Assembly: GCF_027925245.1 (NCBI RefSeq)
Contig: NZ_BSDP01000001.1
Span: 1,922,001-1,986,000 of the forward strand
Length of the DNA stretch: 64,000 nucleotides
Source: Agromyces rhizosphaerae
GTDB lineage: Bacteria; Actinomycetota; Actinomycetes; Actinomycetales; Microbacteriaceae
Reading direction: 5' to 3'
A model generated the notes under the pieces. The model made no database searches. It had not been told where the DNA came from and saw only the letters and a program-made list of their open reading frames with translations. Positions 32,752 to 40,314 of this stretch are shown here, piece after piece (the first letter of the stretch is position 1; every line of letters starts with the position of its first letter). The position numbers and the translations under genes are program-made.

Positions 32752-33258
32752 ATGGCCACCGACGACGCGAAGACCACCAGCATCGACGACATCCCGATCA
32801 CGACCATCGACGGCGCCGAGACGAGCCTCGCCGCGTACGACGGCAAGGTGAAGCTGATCGTCAACGTCGCCTCGCGCTGCGGGCTCTCCCCGCAGTACGA
32901 GCAGCTCGAGCAGCTGCAGCGGGACTACGCCGACCGCGGCTTCACGGTGCTCGGGTTCCCCAGCAACCAGTTCCTCCAGGAGCTCGGGTCGAACGAGGCG
33001 ATCTCCGAGTACTGCACCACGACCTGGGGCATCACCTTCCCGATCTTCGATCGCATCAGGGTGAACGGCAAGAAGGAGCATCCGCTCTTCACCGAGCTCA
33101 AGAAGACGCCCGACGCGCACGGCAAGGCCGGCAAGGTCGTCTGGAACTTCGAGAAGTTCCTCGTGACGCCCGACGGGCAGGTGTTCCGCTTCCGCCCGAC
33201 GACGAAGCCCGATGCGCCGGAGGTCATCCGCGCGATCGAGGAGTCGCTGCCGGCCTGA
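32752..33258 (+). CDS. Glutathione-peroxidase-family thiol peroxidase
   Basis: A 168-residue Cys-type GPx. The peroxidatic Cys is in VNVASRCGLSPQYEQL, with the tetrad partners Gln in FPSNQFLQEL and Trp-Asn in WNFEKFLV. The standard second Cys region lies in SEYCTTTWGITFPIF. ATG at 32752 is selected; ATG at 32737 (MFDWS) is the alternative, and neither has a perfect ribosome site. In actinobacteria such enzymes normally use thioredoxin. It is divergent from the GGCT-ABC operon and could be influenced by the same operator. Confidence 0.9.
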   Translation: MATDDAKTTSIDDIPITTIDGAETSLAAYDGKVKLIVNVASRCGLSPQYEQLEQLQRDYADRGFTVLGFPSNQFLQELGSNEAISEYCTTTWGITFPIFDRIRVNGKKEHPLFTELKKTPDAHGKAGKVVWNFEKFLVTPDGQVFRFRPTTKPDAPEVIRAIEESLPA

Positions 33259-33304
33259 GTCGCCGCCGGCGCCCACTGCGCTCGCCGGAGTCGAGGCACC
33301 TTCA

Positions 33305-33344
33305 GTTCACTGACCGGACACCGGCGGGTCACCGGGCACTCACG
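33305..33344 (+). promoter_or_regulatory. PHO-box-like array of four 11-bp direct repeats
   Basis: GTTCACT (33305), GGACACC (33316), GGTCACC (33327) and ACTCACG (33338) start exactly 11 bp apart and fit the G(T/G)(T/A)CAC(C/T)-N4 direct-repeat unit of actinobacterial PhoP (PHO) boxes. The array is 76 bp upstream of a secreted phytase-like esterase gene. That is the kind of gene expected to be induced by phosphate starvation. Confidence 0.72.
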
Positions 33345-33419
33345 CCCCGTTGCGCCCGCGCCGGAACGGTGGGGATCACCATGAGGCATCCGCCTCGCCC
33401 CCACTGTGAAGGAGACGCG

Positions 33420-35798
33420 ATGACGCGCGCGCGCCGATTGACCGGACTCGCACTCGCCACCACCGCCCTGCTCGCCTGCGGAGCCGCCGCCCCGGCGCTC
33501 GCGCAGCCGAACGGGCCCAAGTACGGCACGCCCGCCACGGCGTTCCACCGCACCGCCACGTACCCCGTGTACCTCAACGTCCCCGCGGGCGTCGACCCCG
33601 CCGACGAGACCGTCGCCGAGATCTCGGCGATCAGCCCCGACGGCGACACCGTGATCTACACCGACGCGGAGGGCGAGCGCATCGGCTTCCTCGACGTCAC
33701 CGACCCGTCGAACCCGGTCGGCGCGGGCACGCTCGCCCTCGACGAGATCACGGATGCCCCGGTGGCGTCGCCGACCTCGGTCGCCGCCTACGGCGAGCTC
33801 GTGCTGGTCGTCGTCGACACGACCGACTACGACGCCGACACGCTCGCGTCGAAGCCGCGCTCGGGCGAGCTCGTCGCGGTCGACGCGACCACCCACGAGG
33901 TCGTCGCGACCTTCGACCTCGCCGGCCAGCCCGACTCGATCGCGGTGAGCCCCGACGGCGCCTACGCGGCGATCGCGATGGAGAACCAGCGCAACGAGGA
34001 CTTCCCCGCCGACGGCGGCGTGGGCGACGACGGCGACCTGCCGCAGGCGCCCGCCGGCTTCGTGCAGGTCATCACGTTCGGCGGCACGCCGACCGACCCG
34101 GGCACCTGGAGCATCGACCCGGTCTCGCTGACCGACGGCGCAGCGCTGCCGATCCTCGAGGCGGCCGGCATCGACACCCCCGAGGACCCGGAGCCGGAGT
34201 ACGTCGCGATCAACGACGCCAACCAGCTCGCGGTGTCGCTGCAGGAGAACAACGCGCTCGTCACGATCGACCTCGCGACCCGCGCGGTGACCGCCGCCTT
34301 CGACCTCGGTGCGCCCGTGGTCCCGAACGTCGACACCGACGACGACGGTGCGATCGAGCTGACCGACACCATCGAGGTGCCGCGCGAGCCCGACGCCATC
34401 GCGTGGATCGGCGACGAGTACGTGGCCACCGCGAACGAGGGCGACTGGAAGGGCGGCAGCCGCGGCTGGTCGATCTTCGACGCCGCCACCGGCGAGGTCG
34501 TCTGGGACGCGGGCGACACGTTCGAGCACCTGGCGATCGCGCACGGCCTCTACAACGACGGCCGCGCCGACAACAAGGGCGCCGAGCCCGAGGGCCTCGC
34601 GGTCGCCGAGTTCGACGGCGTGCCCACCGCGTTCGTCGCGTCCGAGCGGTCGAACTTCGTCGCGGTGTACGACGTGAGCGACCCGACCGCGCCGGTGTTC
34701 CAGCAGCTCCTGTTCGCGACCAACGGCCCTGAGGGCATCCTGCCGGTGCCGAGCCGCGACCTGCTCGTGGTCTCGAGCGAGGTGGACGACTCGGAGGAGG
34801 GCGTCCGCGCCGCCGTGAACCTCTACCAGGTGCAGCAGGGCGAGCCGTCGCAGCCGAGCATCGTCTCCGCGGACGTCGACGGCCTGCCGATCGGCTGGTC
34901 GGCGCTCGGCGCGCTCTCGGCCGACCCGTTCGACAAGGGCATCGTCTACGCGGCCAGCGACAACGCGCTCACGCCGGCAACGGTGTTCACGGTCGACGTG
35001 TCCGACAAGAAGGGCCAGGCCGTCATCGTCGACTCGCTCGTCGTGACCGACGGCGGCGAGGAGGCCTCGTTCGACGTCGAGGGCCTGCAGGCGCTCGAGG
35101 ACGGCGGCTTCTGGCTCGCGGTCGAGGGCTCGAGCGGGCCGGCGAACGCGCTGGTGCGCATCGACGCCTCGGGCGAGGTCGTGGACGAGGTCACCCTGCC
35201 CGACGAGGTCGCAGCGCACGTGCGCAACTGGGGCTTCGAGGGCGTGACGATCACGGCAGAGGGCACCGGCGACGAGGCGCTCTGGGTCGCGATCCAGCGC
35301 CCGCTGTGGGTCGACCCGTCGGTCGGCGCCGGCAGCCTCGAGCTCTACGAGGGCAACGTGGCGCGCATCGGCCGCTACGACCTCGCCGACGAGAGCTGGG
35401 CGTTCTTCGGCATCGAGCTGGAGGAGACCGGCGTCGACGGCGACTGGATCGGCCTGTCGGAGATCACCGCGATCGACGACGACACCCTGGCGATCATCGA
35501 GCGCGACAAGCTCAACGGCCCGGATGCCGCGCTGAAGACCGTGATCACCGTCGAGGTGCCCGACGAGCTGCCCGGCGAGGGCGAGCTGACGATCCTCGAG
35601 AAGTCGCTCGCGATCGACGTACTGCCCGCGCTGCAGGAGCTGGACGGCTGGACCCAGGAGAAGCTCGAGGGCTTCACCATCGGGATCGACCGCCAGGTCT
35701 ACGCGGTGACCGACAACGACGGCGTCGACGACGCCACCGGCGAGACCGTGTTCCTGCGGCTCGGCGACGCGAAGAAGGTCATCCCCGCGTTCCGCTGA
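33420..35798 (+). CDS. Secreted esterase-like phytase-family protein
   Basis: A 792-residue exported protein; ATG 33420 follows GAAGGAG. The Sec signal peptide is RARRLTGLALATTALLACGAAAPALA with cleavage after ALA. The mature part is beta-propeller-like with repeated SPDG blades (SAISPDGDTVIYTD, IAVSPDGAYAAIA), and the C-terminal third matches the esterase-like activity of phytase family (EGVTI..., WIGLSEITAID, EGFTIGIDRQVYAVTDNDG). It has very many Asp residues, suggesting calcium binding. It carries no LPXTG anchor and is presumably released. The upstream PHO-box-like repeat supports a phosphate-scavenging role. Confidence 0.82.
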   Translation: MTRARRLTGLALATTALLACGAAAPALAQPNGPKYGTPATAFHRTATYPVYLNVPAGVDPADETVAEISAISPDGDTVIYTDAEGERIGFLDVTDPSNPVGAGTLALDEITDAPVASPTSVAAYGELVLVVVDTTDYDADTLASKPRSGELVAVDATTHEVVATFDLAGQPDSIAVSPDGAYAAIAMENQRNEDFPADGGVGDDGDLPQAPAGFVQVITFGGTPTDPGTWSIDPVSLTDGAALPILEAAGIDTPEDPEPEYVAINDANQLAVSLQENNALVTIDLATRAVTAAFDLGAPVVPNVDTDDDGAIELTDTIEVPREPDAIAWIGDEYVATANEGDWKGGSRGWSIFDAATGEVVWDAGDTFEHLAIAHGLYNDGRADNKGAEPEGLAVAEFDGVPTAFVASERSNFVAVYDVSDPTAPVFQQLLFATNGPEGILPVPSRDLLVVSSEVDDSEEGVRAAVNLYQVQQGEPSQPSIVSADVDGLPIGWSALGALSADPFDKGIVYAASDNALTPATVFTVDVSDKKGQAVIVDSLVVTDGGEEASFDVEGLQALEDGGFWLAVEGSSGPANALVRIDASGEVVDEVTLPDEVAAHVRNWGFEGVTITAEGTGDEALWVAIQRPLWVDPSVGAGSLELYEGNVARIGRYDLADESWAFFGIELEETGVDGDWIGLSEITAIDDDTLAIIERDKLNGPDAALKTVITVEVPDELPGEGELTILEKSLAIDVLPALQELDGWTQEKLEGFTIGIDRQVYAVTDNDGVDDATGETVFLRLGDAKKVIPAFR

Positions 35799-35818
35799 TC
35801 CCCGTGGAACTCGACCGG

Positions 35819-35855
35819 CACCGGCCGGGTGGCGTCGTTCGCCACCCGGCCGGTG
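35819..35855 (+). terminator. Strong terminator hairpin
   Basis: CACCGGCCGGGTGGCG (35819-35834) pairs perfectly over 16 bp with CGCCACCCGGCCGGTG (35840-35855) around a TCGTT loop, 20 bp after the phytase-like gene. No T-tract is present. It isolates that gene from the RND pump downstream. Confidence 0.85.
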
Positions 35856-35889
35856 CGGGCCGTTCCGGGGTCTCCCAGCTTCCCGTTAC

Positions 35890-35915
35890 TTCTTGCACTC
35901 ACTGCAATGCAAGAA
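35890..35915. promoter_or_regulatory. Inverted-repeat operator before the RND gene
   Basis: TTCTTGCA (35890-35897) and TGCAAGAA (35908-35915) are perfect 8-bp arms around a 10-bp spacer. The spacer holds a further TGCAA, so TTGCA-N5-TGCAA is also symmetric. The centre lies about 20 bp before the RND start, a position where a TetR-type repressor would block transcription. No such regulator gene is in the window, so the factor is unknown. Confidence 0.6.
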
Positions 35916-35922
35916 TCGTGGA

Positions 35923-38900
35923 ATGCATCTCCTCGCTCAGGCCAGCCTGAAGAACCGCGCCCTCATCGCGCTCGTCACGATCGTCGTCGCGATCTTCGGC
36001 GGGGTCTCGCTGACGCTGCTCAAGCAGGAGCTCATCCCCTCGATCGCGTTCCCCCAGCTGTCGGTCGTCACCACGTACCCGGGCGCTGCGCCCGAGGTCG
36101 TCGAGAACGACGTCTCGACGCCGATCGAGAACTCGCTCCGCGGCATCGCGGGCCTCGAGTCGACGAGCTCGACGAGCTCGACGAACATCTCGGTCGTCAC
36201 CGCGACGTTCGACTACGAGACCGACCTCGCGACGGCCGAGCAGAAGATGACGACCGCGATCAATCGCATCTCGTCGCAGTTGCCCGATGATGTCGATCCC
36301 GCGGTGGTCGCGTTCAGCTTCGACGACTTCCCCGTGATCGCCATCGCGGTGAGCGGCACCGACGACACCTCGGCCCTCTCCGATGCGCTGAACCGCACGA
36401 CGGTCGGCGAGATCAACGAGATCGACGGCGTGCGCGAGGCCACCGTCATCGGCGAGATCGGCCAGCGCGTCACCATCGTGCCCGACCAGGAGGAGCTCGC
36501 GGCCCTCGGCCTCACCTCGCAGGCGATCACGAGCGCGCTCCAGCAGAACGGCGTGCTCCTGCCCGCCGGCGAGATCACCGAGGACGGCATCTCCTACGCC
36601 GTGCAGTCGGGCACTCGACTCACCTCGGTCGACGACGTCGCGGACCTCCCGCTGCTGGGTGCGACCGAGCAGGTCGCGGCCCCGAGCACCGACGCGGGCC
36701 TGGGCGCCGGCACCGGAACCGACCTGGGCACCGGTGCCGACCTCGGTGCCGGAACGGGCCTCGGCACCGGTTCGACGACCGTCACGGTGCCGGTCTCGCC
36801 CGCGCCGACGATCGGCGACGTGGCATCCGTCGAGCTCGTCGACAACCCAGAGACCTCGATCTCGCGCGTGAACGGCGAGCCCGCGCTCACGCTCTCGATC
36901 ACCAAGCTGCCCGCCGCGAACACCGTCGACGTGTCGACCGCCGTGGAGGAGGCCATGGTCGACCTCGAGGCCAACATCGCCTCGCAGTTCCCCGGCGCCG
37001 AGTTCACCGTCGTGTTCGACCAGTCGCCGTTCATCGAGGAGTCGATCGAGACCCTCGCCGTCGAGGGCATGCTCGGCCTCGTCATGGCCGTGCTCGTCAT
37101 CCTCGTGTTCCTGCTGTCGGTGCGCGCGACGCTGGTCACGGCGATCTCGATCCCGACCTCCGTGCTCATCACGTTCATCGGGCTCTGGGCGACCGACTAC
37201 AGCCTCAACATCCTGACGCTCGGCGCGCTCACCATCTCGGTCGGACGTGTGGTCGACGACTCCATCGTCGTCATCGAGAACATCAAGCGGCACCTCGTCG
37301 AGGGCGTCGAGAAGGTGCCGACGATCGTGAAGGCCGTGCGCGAGGTCGCCGGCGCGATCACGGCGTCGACCGTCACGACCATCGCCGTCTTCCTGCCGGT
37401 CGCGCTGGTCGGCGGCCCGACGGGCGAGCTGTTCCGACCCTTCGCGCTGACCGTGGCGATCGCCCTCGCGGCATCCCTCTTCGTCTCGCTCACGATCGTG
37501 CCGGTGCTCGCGTACTGGTTCCTCAAGCCGGCGAAGCTGACCCGCAAGGACGGCACGGCCTCGACCGAGGCGCTCGCCGAGGAGACCGGTGAGGACGAGC
37601 TCGAGCACCCCGGTCGCCTGCAGAAGGGCTACCTGCCGATCATCGGCTGGACGCTCCGCCACGGCTGGCTGACGCTCGTCGCCGCGGTGCTCGTGCTCGT
37701 GGGCACGTTCGCGCTCTACCCGCTCATGCCGACGAACTTCATCGGCGCCACGGGCCAGAACACGTTCCAGGTCACGCAGGAACTGCCCGCGGGCACCTCC
37801 CTCGAGGAGATGGATGCGGCCTCGACCGAGGTCGAGGAGACCCTGCGTGACACCGAGGGCATCGAGATCGTGCTGACCTCCATCGGCGGCGGCACCGACA
37901 TCCAGCTCGGACTCGGCGGCGGTGCCGGCAGCACCATCACGTACTCGATCACCACCGACGAGAACGCCGACCAGGACGCCCTCCAGGCGGAGGTGCGCGA
38001 CGAGCTCGACGCACTGGGCGACGTCGGCGAGCTCGTGCTCTCGGCGCAGCAGGGCGGGTTCTCGAGCGACATCCTCATCGACGTCACCGCCGGCAACGAC
38101 GCGGACCTGCGTGAGGCGTCCGAGGCCGTGGTCGAGGCGCTCGACGGCCTGCCCGAGATCGTCGAGGTGACCTCGAACCTCTCGGAGACCCGCCCGTACA
38201 TCGGCGTCGTGGTCGACCGCGAGGCGGCGGCCGACGCCGGGTACTCGGAGGTCGCCCTGAGCTCGCTCGTGGCATCCGCCATGCAGCCCCAGGCCTCGGG
38301 CAGCGTGCAGATCGACGAGGACCTCCTCACCATCTACATCGCGAGCGATGACCCGCCCGCGACGGTCGAGGAGCTCCGCGAGCTGCCCGTGCCGACGCCC
38401 ACCGGCGTGGTCGAGCTCGACGAGCTCGCCGACGTCGACGAGACCGACGGCCCCGCGTCGATCACGACCGTGCAGGGCCTGCGCAGCGCGACCGTCACCG
38501 CGTCGCCCGACCAGGCCGACGTCGGCGCGGCATCGTTCGCCGTGACGTCCGCGCTCGAGGAGGCCGAGCTGCCCGCCGGCACCAGCGCCACGGTGGGCGG
38601 CGTCACGAGCGACCAGGATGACGCCTTCATGCAGCTCGGCCTCGCGCTGCTCGCGGCGATCCTCATCGTGTACATCGTGATGGTGGCGACGTTCCGCTCG
38701 CTGCTGCAGCCGCTGCTGCTGCTCGTCTCGGTGCCGTTCGCGGCGACCGGCGCGATCCTGCTGCAGCTCGTGGTCGGCATCCCCTTCGGCGTCTCGTCGC
38801 TCATCGGCGTGCTGATGCTCGTCGGCATCGTGGTGACGAACGCGATCGTGCTCATCGACCTCGTGAACCAGTACCGAGATCGCGGGTACGACGTTCGCGA

Positions 38901-39207
38901 TGCGCTCCTGCACGGTGCGTCGCGCCGTCTGCGGCCGATCCTCATGACCGCGCTCGCGACGATCTTCGCGCTCATCCCGATGGCCAGCGGCATCACGGGC
39001 ACCGGCGGGTTCATCTCGCAGCCGCTCGCGATCGTCGTGATCGGCGGCCTGCTGTCGTCGACCGTGCTGACGCTCATCGTGCTGCCGGTGCTGTACTTCC
39101 TGGTGGAGGGCGGCCGCGAGAAGCGTCGCGCGAAGCGCGAGGAGAAGCGGGCGCAGCGCCGGGCCGACGAGGCCGCCGCGGCGGCCGCCGCCGCGCCCGC
39201 CGAGTAG
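35923..39207 (+). CDS. RND/MMPL-superfamily efflux transporter (HAE-1-like)
   Basis: A 1094-residue protein with the twelve-helix, two-large-loop plan of AcrB-type pumps. Helix 1 is ALIALVTIVVAIFGGVSL, and the porter loop begins FPQLSVVTTYPGAAPEVVE. The helix-4 proton-relay motif VGRVVDDSIVVIENIKRHL (about residue 440) is intact, and helix 10-12 follow RPILMTALATIFALIPMA. An unusual Gly/Thr/Leu-rich insertion lies at about residues 255-288 in the first loop. There is no membrane-fusion protein or outer-membrane partner nearby, as expected of a monoderm. Substrates are unknown. The C-terminus ends in a basic then poly-Ala tail. Confidence 0.9.
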   Translation: MHLLAQASLKNRALIALVTIVVAIFGGVSLTLLKQELIPSIAFPQLSVVTTYPGAAPEVVENDVSTPIENSLRGIAGLESTSSTSSTNISVVTATFDYETDLATAEQKMTTAINRISSQLPDDVDPAVVAFSFDDFPVIAIAVSGTDDTSALSDALNRTTVGEINEIDGVREATVIGEIGQRVTIVPDQEELAALGLTSQAITSALQQNGVLLPAGEITEDGISYAVQSGTRLTSVDDVADLPLLGATEQVAAPSTDAGLGAGTGTDLGTGADLGAGTGLGTGSTTVTVPVSPAPTIGDVASVELVDNPETSISRVNGEPALTLSITKLPAANTVDVSTAVEEAMVDLEANIASQFPGAEFTVVFDQSPFIEESIETLAVEGMLGLVMAVLVILVFLLSVRATLVTAISIPTSVLITFIGLWATDYSLNILTLGALTISVGRVVDDSIVVIENIKRHLVEGVEKVPTIVKAVREVAGAITASTVTTIAVFLPVALVGGPTGELFRPFALTVAIALAASLFVSLTIVPVLAYWFLKPAKLTRKDGTASTEALAEETGEDELEHPGRLQKGYLPIIGWTLRHGWLTLVAAVLVLVGTFALYPLMPTNFIGATGQNTFQVTQELPAGTSLEEMDAASTEVEETLRDTEGIEIVLTSIGGGTDIQLGLGGGAGSTITYSITTDENADQDALQAEVRDELDALGDVGELVLSAQQGGFSSDILIDVTAGNDADLREASEAVVEALDGLPEIVEVTSNLSETRPYIGVVVDREAAADAGYSEVALSSLVASAMQPQASGSVQIDEDLLTIYIASDDPPATVEELRELPVPTPTGVVELDELADVDETDGPASITTVQGLRSATVTASPDQADVGAASFAVTSALEEAELPAGTSATVGGVTSDQDDAFMQLGLALLAAILIVYIVMVATFRSLLQPLLLLVSVPFAATGAILLQLVVGIPFGVSSLIGVLMLVGIVVTNAIVLIDLVNQYRDRGYDVRDALLHGASRRLRPILMTALATIFALIPMASGITGTGGFISQPLAIVVIGGLLSSTVLTLIVLPVLYFLVEGGREKRRAKREEKRAQRRADEAAAAAAAAPAE

Positions 39208-39214
39208 CGCTCCC

Positions 39215-39248
39215 GCCGCGGGGCCGCCGAGCGCGTCGGCCCCGCGGC
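39215..39248 (+). terminator. Terminator hairpin after the RND gene
   Basis: GCCGCGGGGCCG (39215-39226) pairs over 12 bp with CGGCCCCGCGGC (39237-39248), 8 bp after the stop codon. It precedes a separate, larger nested palindrome at 39266-39329. Confidence 0.78.
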
Positions 39249-39265
39249 ATCCGCTCGCCCTCGTA

Positions 39266-39329
39266 TCGGCCCGTCGAACTCACGCGGGCCCGCGCTGCAG
39301 CGCGGGCCGCTGCGAGTTCGACGGGCCGA
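39266..39329. repeat. 64-bp nested perfect palindrome
   Basis: The outer arms TCGGCCCGTCGAACTC (39266-39281) and GAGTTCGACGGGCCGA (39314-39329) match over all 16 bp. They enclose a perfect 22-bp palindrome (39287-39308) centred on CTGCAG. The core CCCGTCGAA of the outer arm recurs in the tandem elements at 50861-50990. A separate terminator already follows the RND gene, so this element is not needed for that role. Confidence 0.85.
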
Positions 39330-39370
39330 ACGCGTCTGGGAGAATCGTCGTGCGAGTGAAGGGGGTCGCC

Positions 39371-39802
39371 ATGGAGCGCACCGAGACGGACGTCGACGAG
39401 TTCCTCGCGTCGCTCGAGGGGGAACGCGGCGACGCGATGCGGGCGCTCGACGCGCGCATCTCGGGTGAGCTCGCGGGGCTGGAGCGCGTGCTCTGGGAGG
39501 GCGTCTTCTGGGGCGGCACCGAGCAGCGCATCATCGGGTACGGCGCGATCACGCAGCCGCGGCCGCGCGGCGCCGAGGTCGAGTGGTTCCTGGTCGGGCT
39601 CGCCGCGCAGCAGAAGCACGTGAGCGTCTACGTCAACGCGGTCGACGACGGTGCGTACCTCGTCAAGGCGTTCGCGCCGCGGCTCGGGCGCGTGAAGGTC
39701 GGCTCGGCGGCCGTGAGCATCACGCGCCTCGACGCGGTCGACCTCGACGCGTTCGACGACATGATCCGCCGCGCGCGCGAGCTGACCCCGGACGCGCGAT
39801 GA
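39371..39802 (+). CDS. DUF1801-family protein
   Basis: A 143-residue soluble protein, starting MERTETDVDEFLASLEGERGDAMRALDARISGEL at ATG 39371 after a GGGGG ribosome site. LWEGVFWGGTEQRIIGYGAI and QQKHVSVYVNAVDDGAYLVKAFAPRLGRVKVGSAAVSITRLDAVD match the DUF1801 (YdhG-like) fold. The function is unknown. Its stop overlaps the start of the next gene (ATGA), so a small lipoprotein is co-translated. Confidence 0.82.
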   Translation: MERTETDVDEFLASLEGERGDAMRALDARISGELAGLERVLWEGVFWGGTEQRIIGYGAITQPRPRGAEVEWFLVGLAAQQKHVSVYVNAVDDGAYLVKAFAPRLGRVKVGSAAVSITRLDAVDLDAFDDMIRRARELTPDAR

Positions 39803-40290
39803 ACGCGCAGCGGCACGTGCCGCGTCGGCTGGGGGGCGCCGCGCTGGCGCTGGCATCCGTCGCCCTGCTCGCCGGGTGCGCGCTCGACGACGTCGGGCTG
39901 ACGGGCGAGGGGGAGACCTGCGTGTCGTGGGTCGACTTCGGCACGCCGGAGCAGGCGGCCGGCGATGCCGACGTCGTCGTGCTCGGCACGGTCGCCGGGC
40001 GCGACGGCACCGAGCGGCTGTTCGGGCTGCGCGCGTCCGCGTGGACCGTGGACGTCGCCGAACTCGTCAAGGGTCCGGACACCGGCGACGATGCGCTGCG
40101 GGTCGTCTCGACGCCCGTCACCTGCACCGGCGGCGACGCCTACCCCGACGGCGATCCGCTCGACGTCGACGGCGAGGTGTACCTGTTCCTCACGCTCGAC
40201 GGCGGGGTGCTGCGCACCCTCACCCCGACCCAGGGCGTGGTCGCGCCCGGCCCGGGCGGGGGCATCCCGCCGCGCTGGCCGTCGGGCTGA
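39799..40290 (+). CDS. Small lipoprotein of unknown function
   Basis: A 163-residue protein beginning at the ATG that overlaps the DUF1801 stop. The signal peptide runs to the lipobox ALLAGC, followed by LDDVGLTGEGETCVSWVDFGTPEQAAGDADVVVLGTV. This pattern is typical of a small beta-rich domain with a probable Cys-Cys bond (GETC and PVTC). The protein should sit on the outer face of the membrane. I recognise no family. Confidence 0.72.
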   Translation: MNAQRHVPRRLGGAALALASVALLAGCALDDVGLTGEGETCVSWVDFGTPEQAAGDADVVVLGTVAGRDGTERLFGLRASAWTVDVAELVKGPDTGDDALRVVSTPVTCTGGDAYPDGDPLDVDGEVYLFLTLDGGVLRTLTPTQGVVAPGPGGGIPPRWPSG

Positions 40291-40314
40291 GCGCGCCGGG
40301 ACGAGACTGCTCCG

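Noticed and set aside
35899..38913. 1,000-codon minus-strand frame opposite the RND gene
   Set aside because: It is an antisense mirror of membrane helices with a repetitive charged composition. The RND protein fully explains the region.
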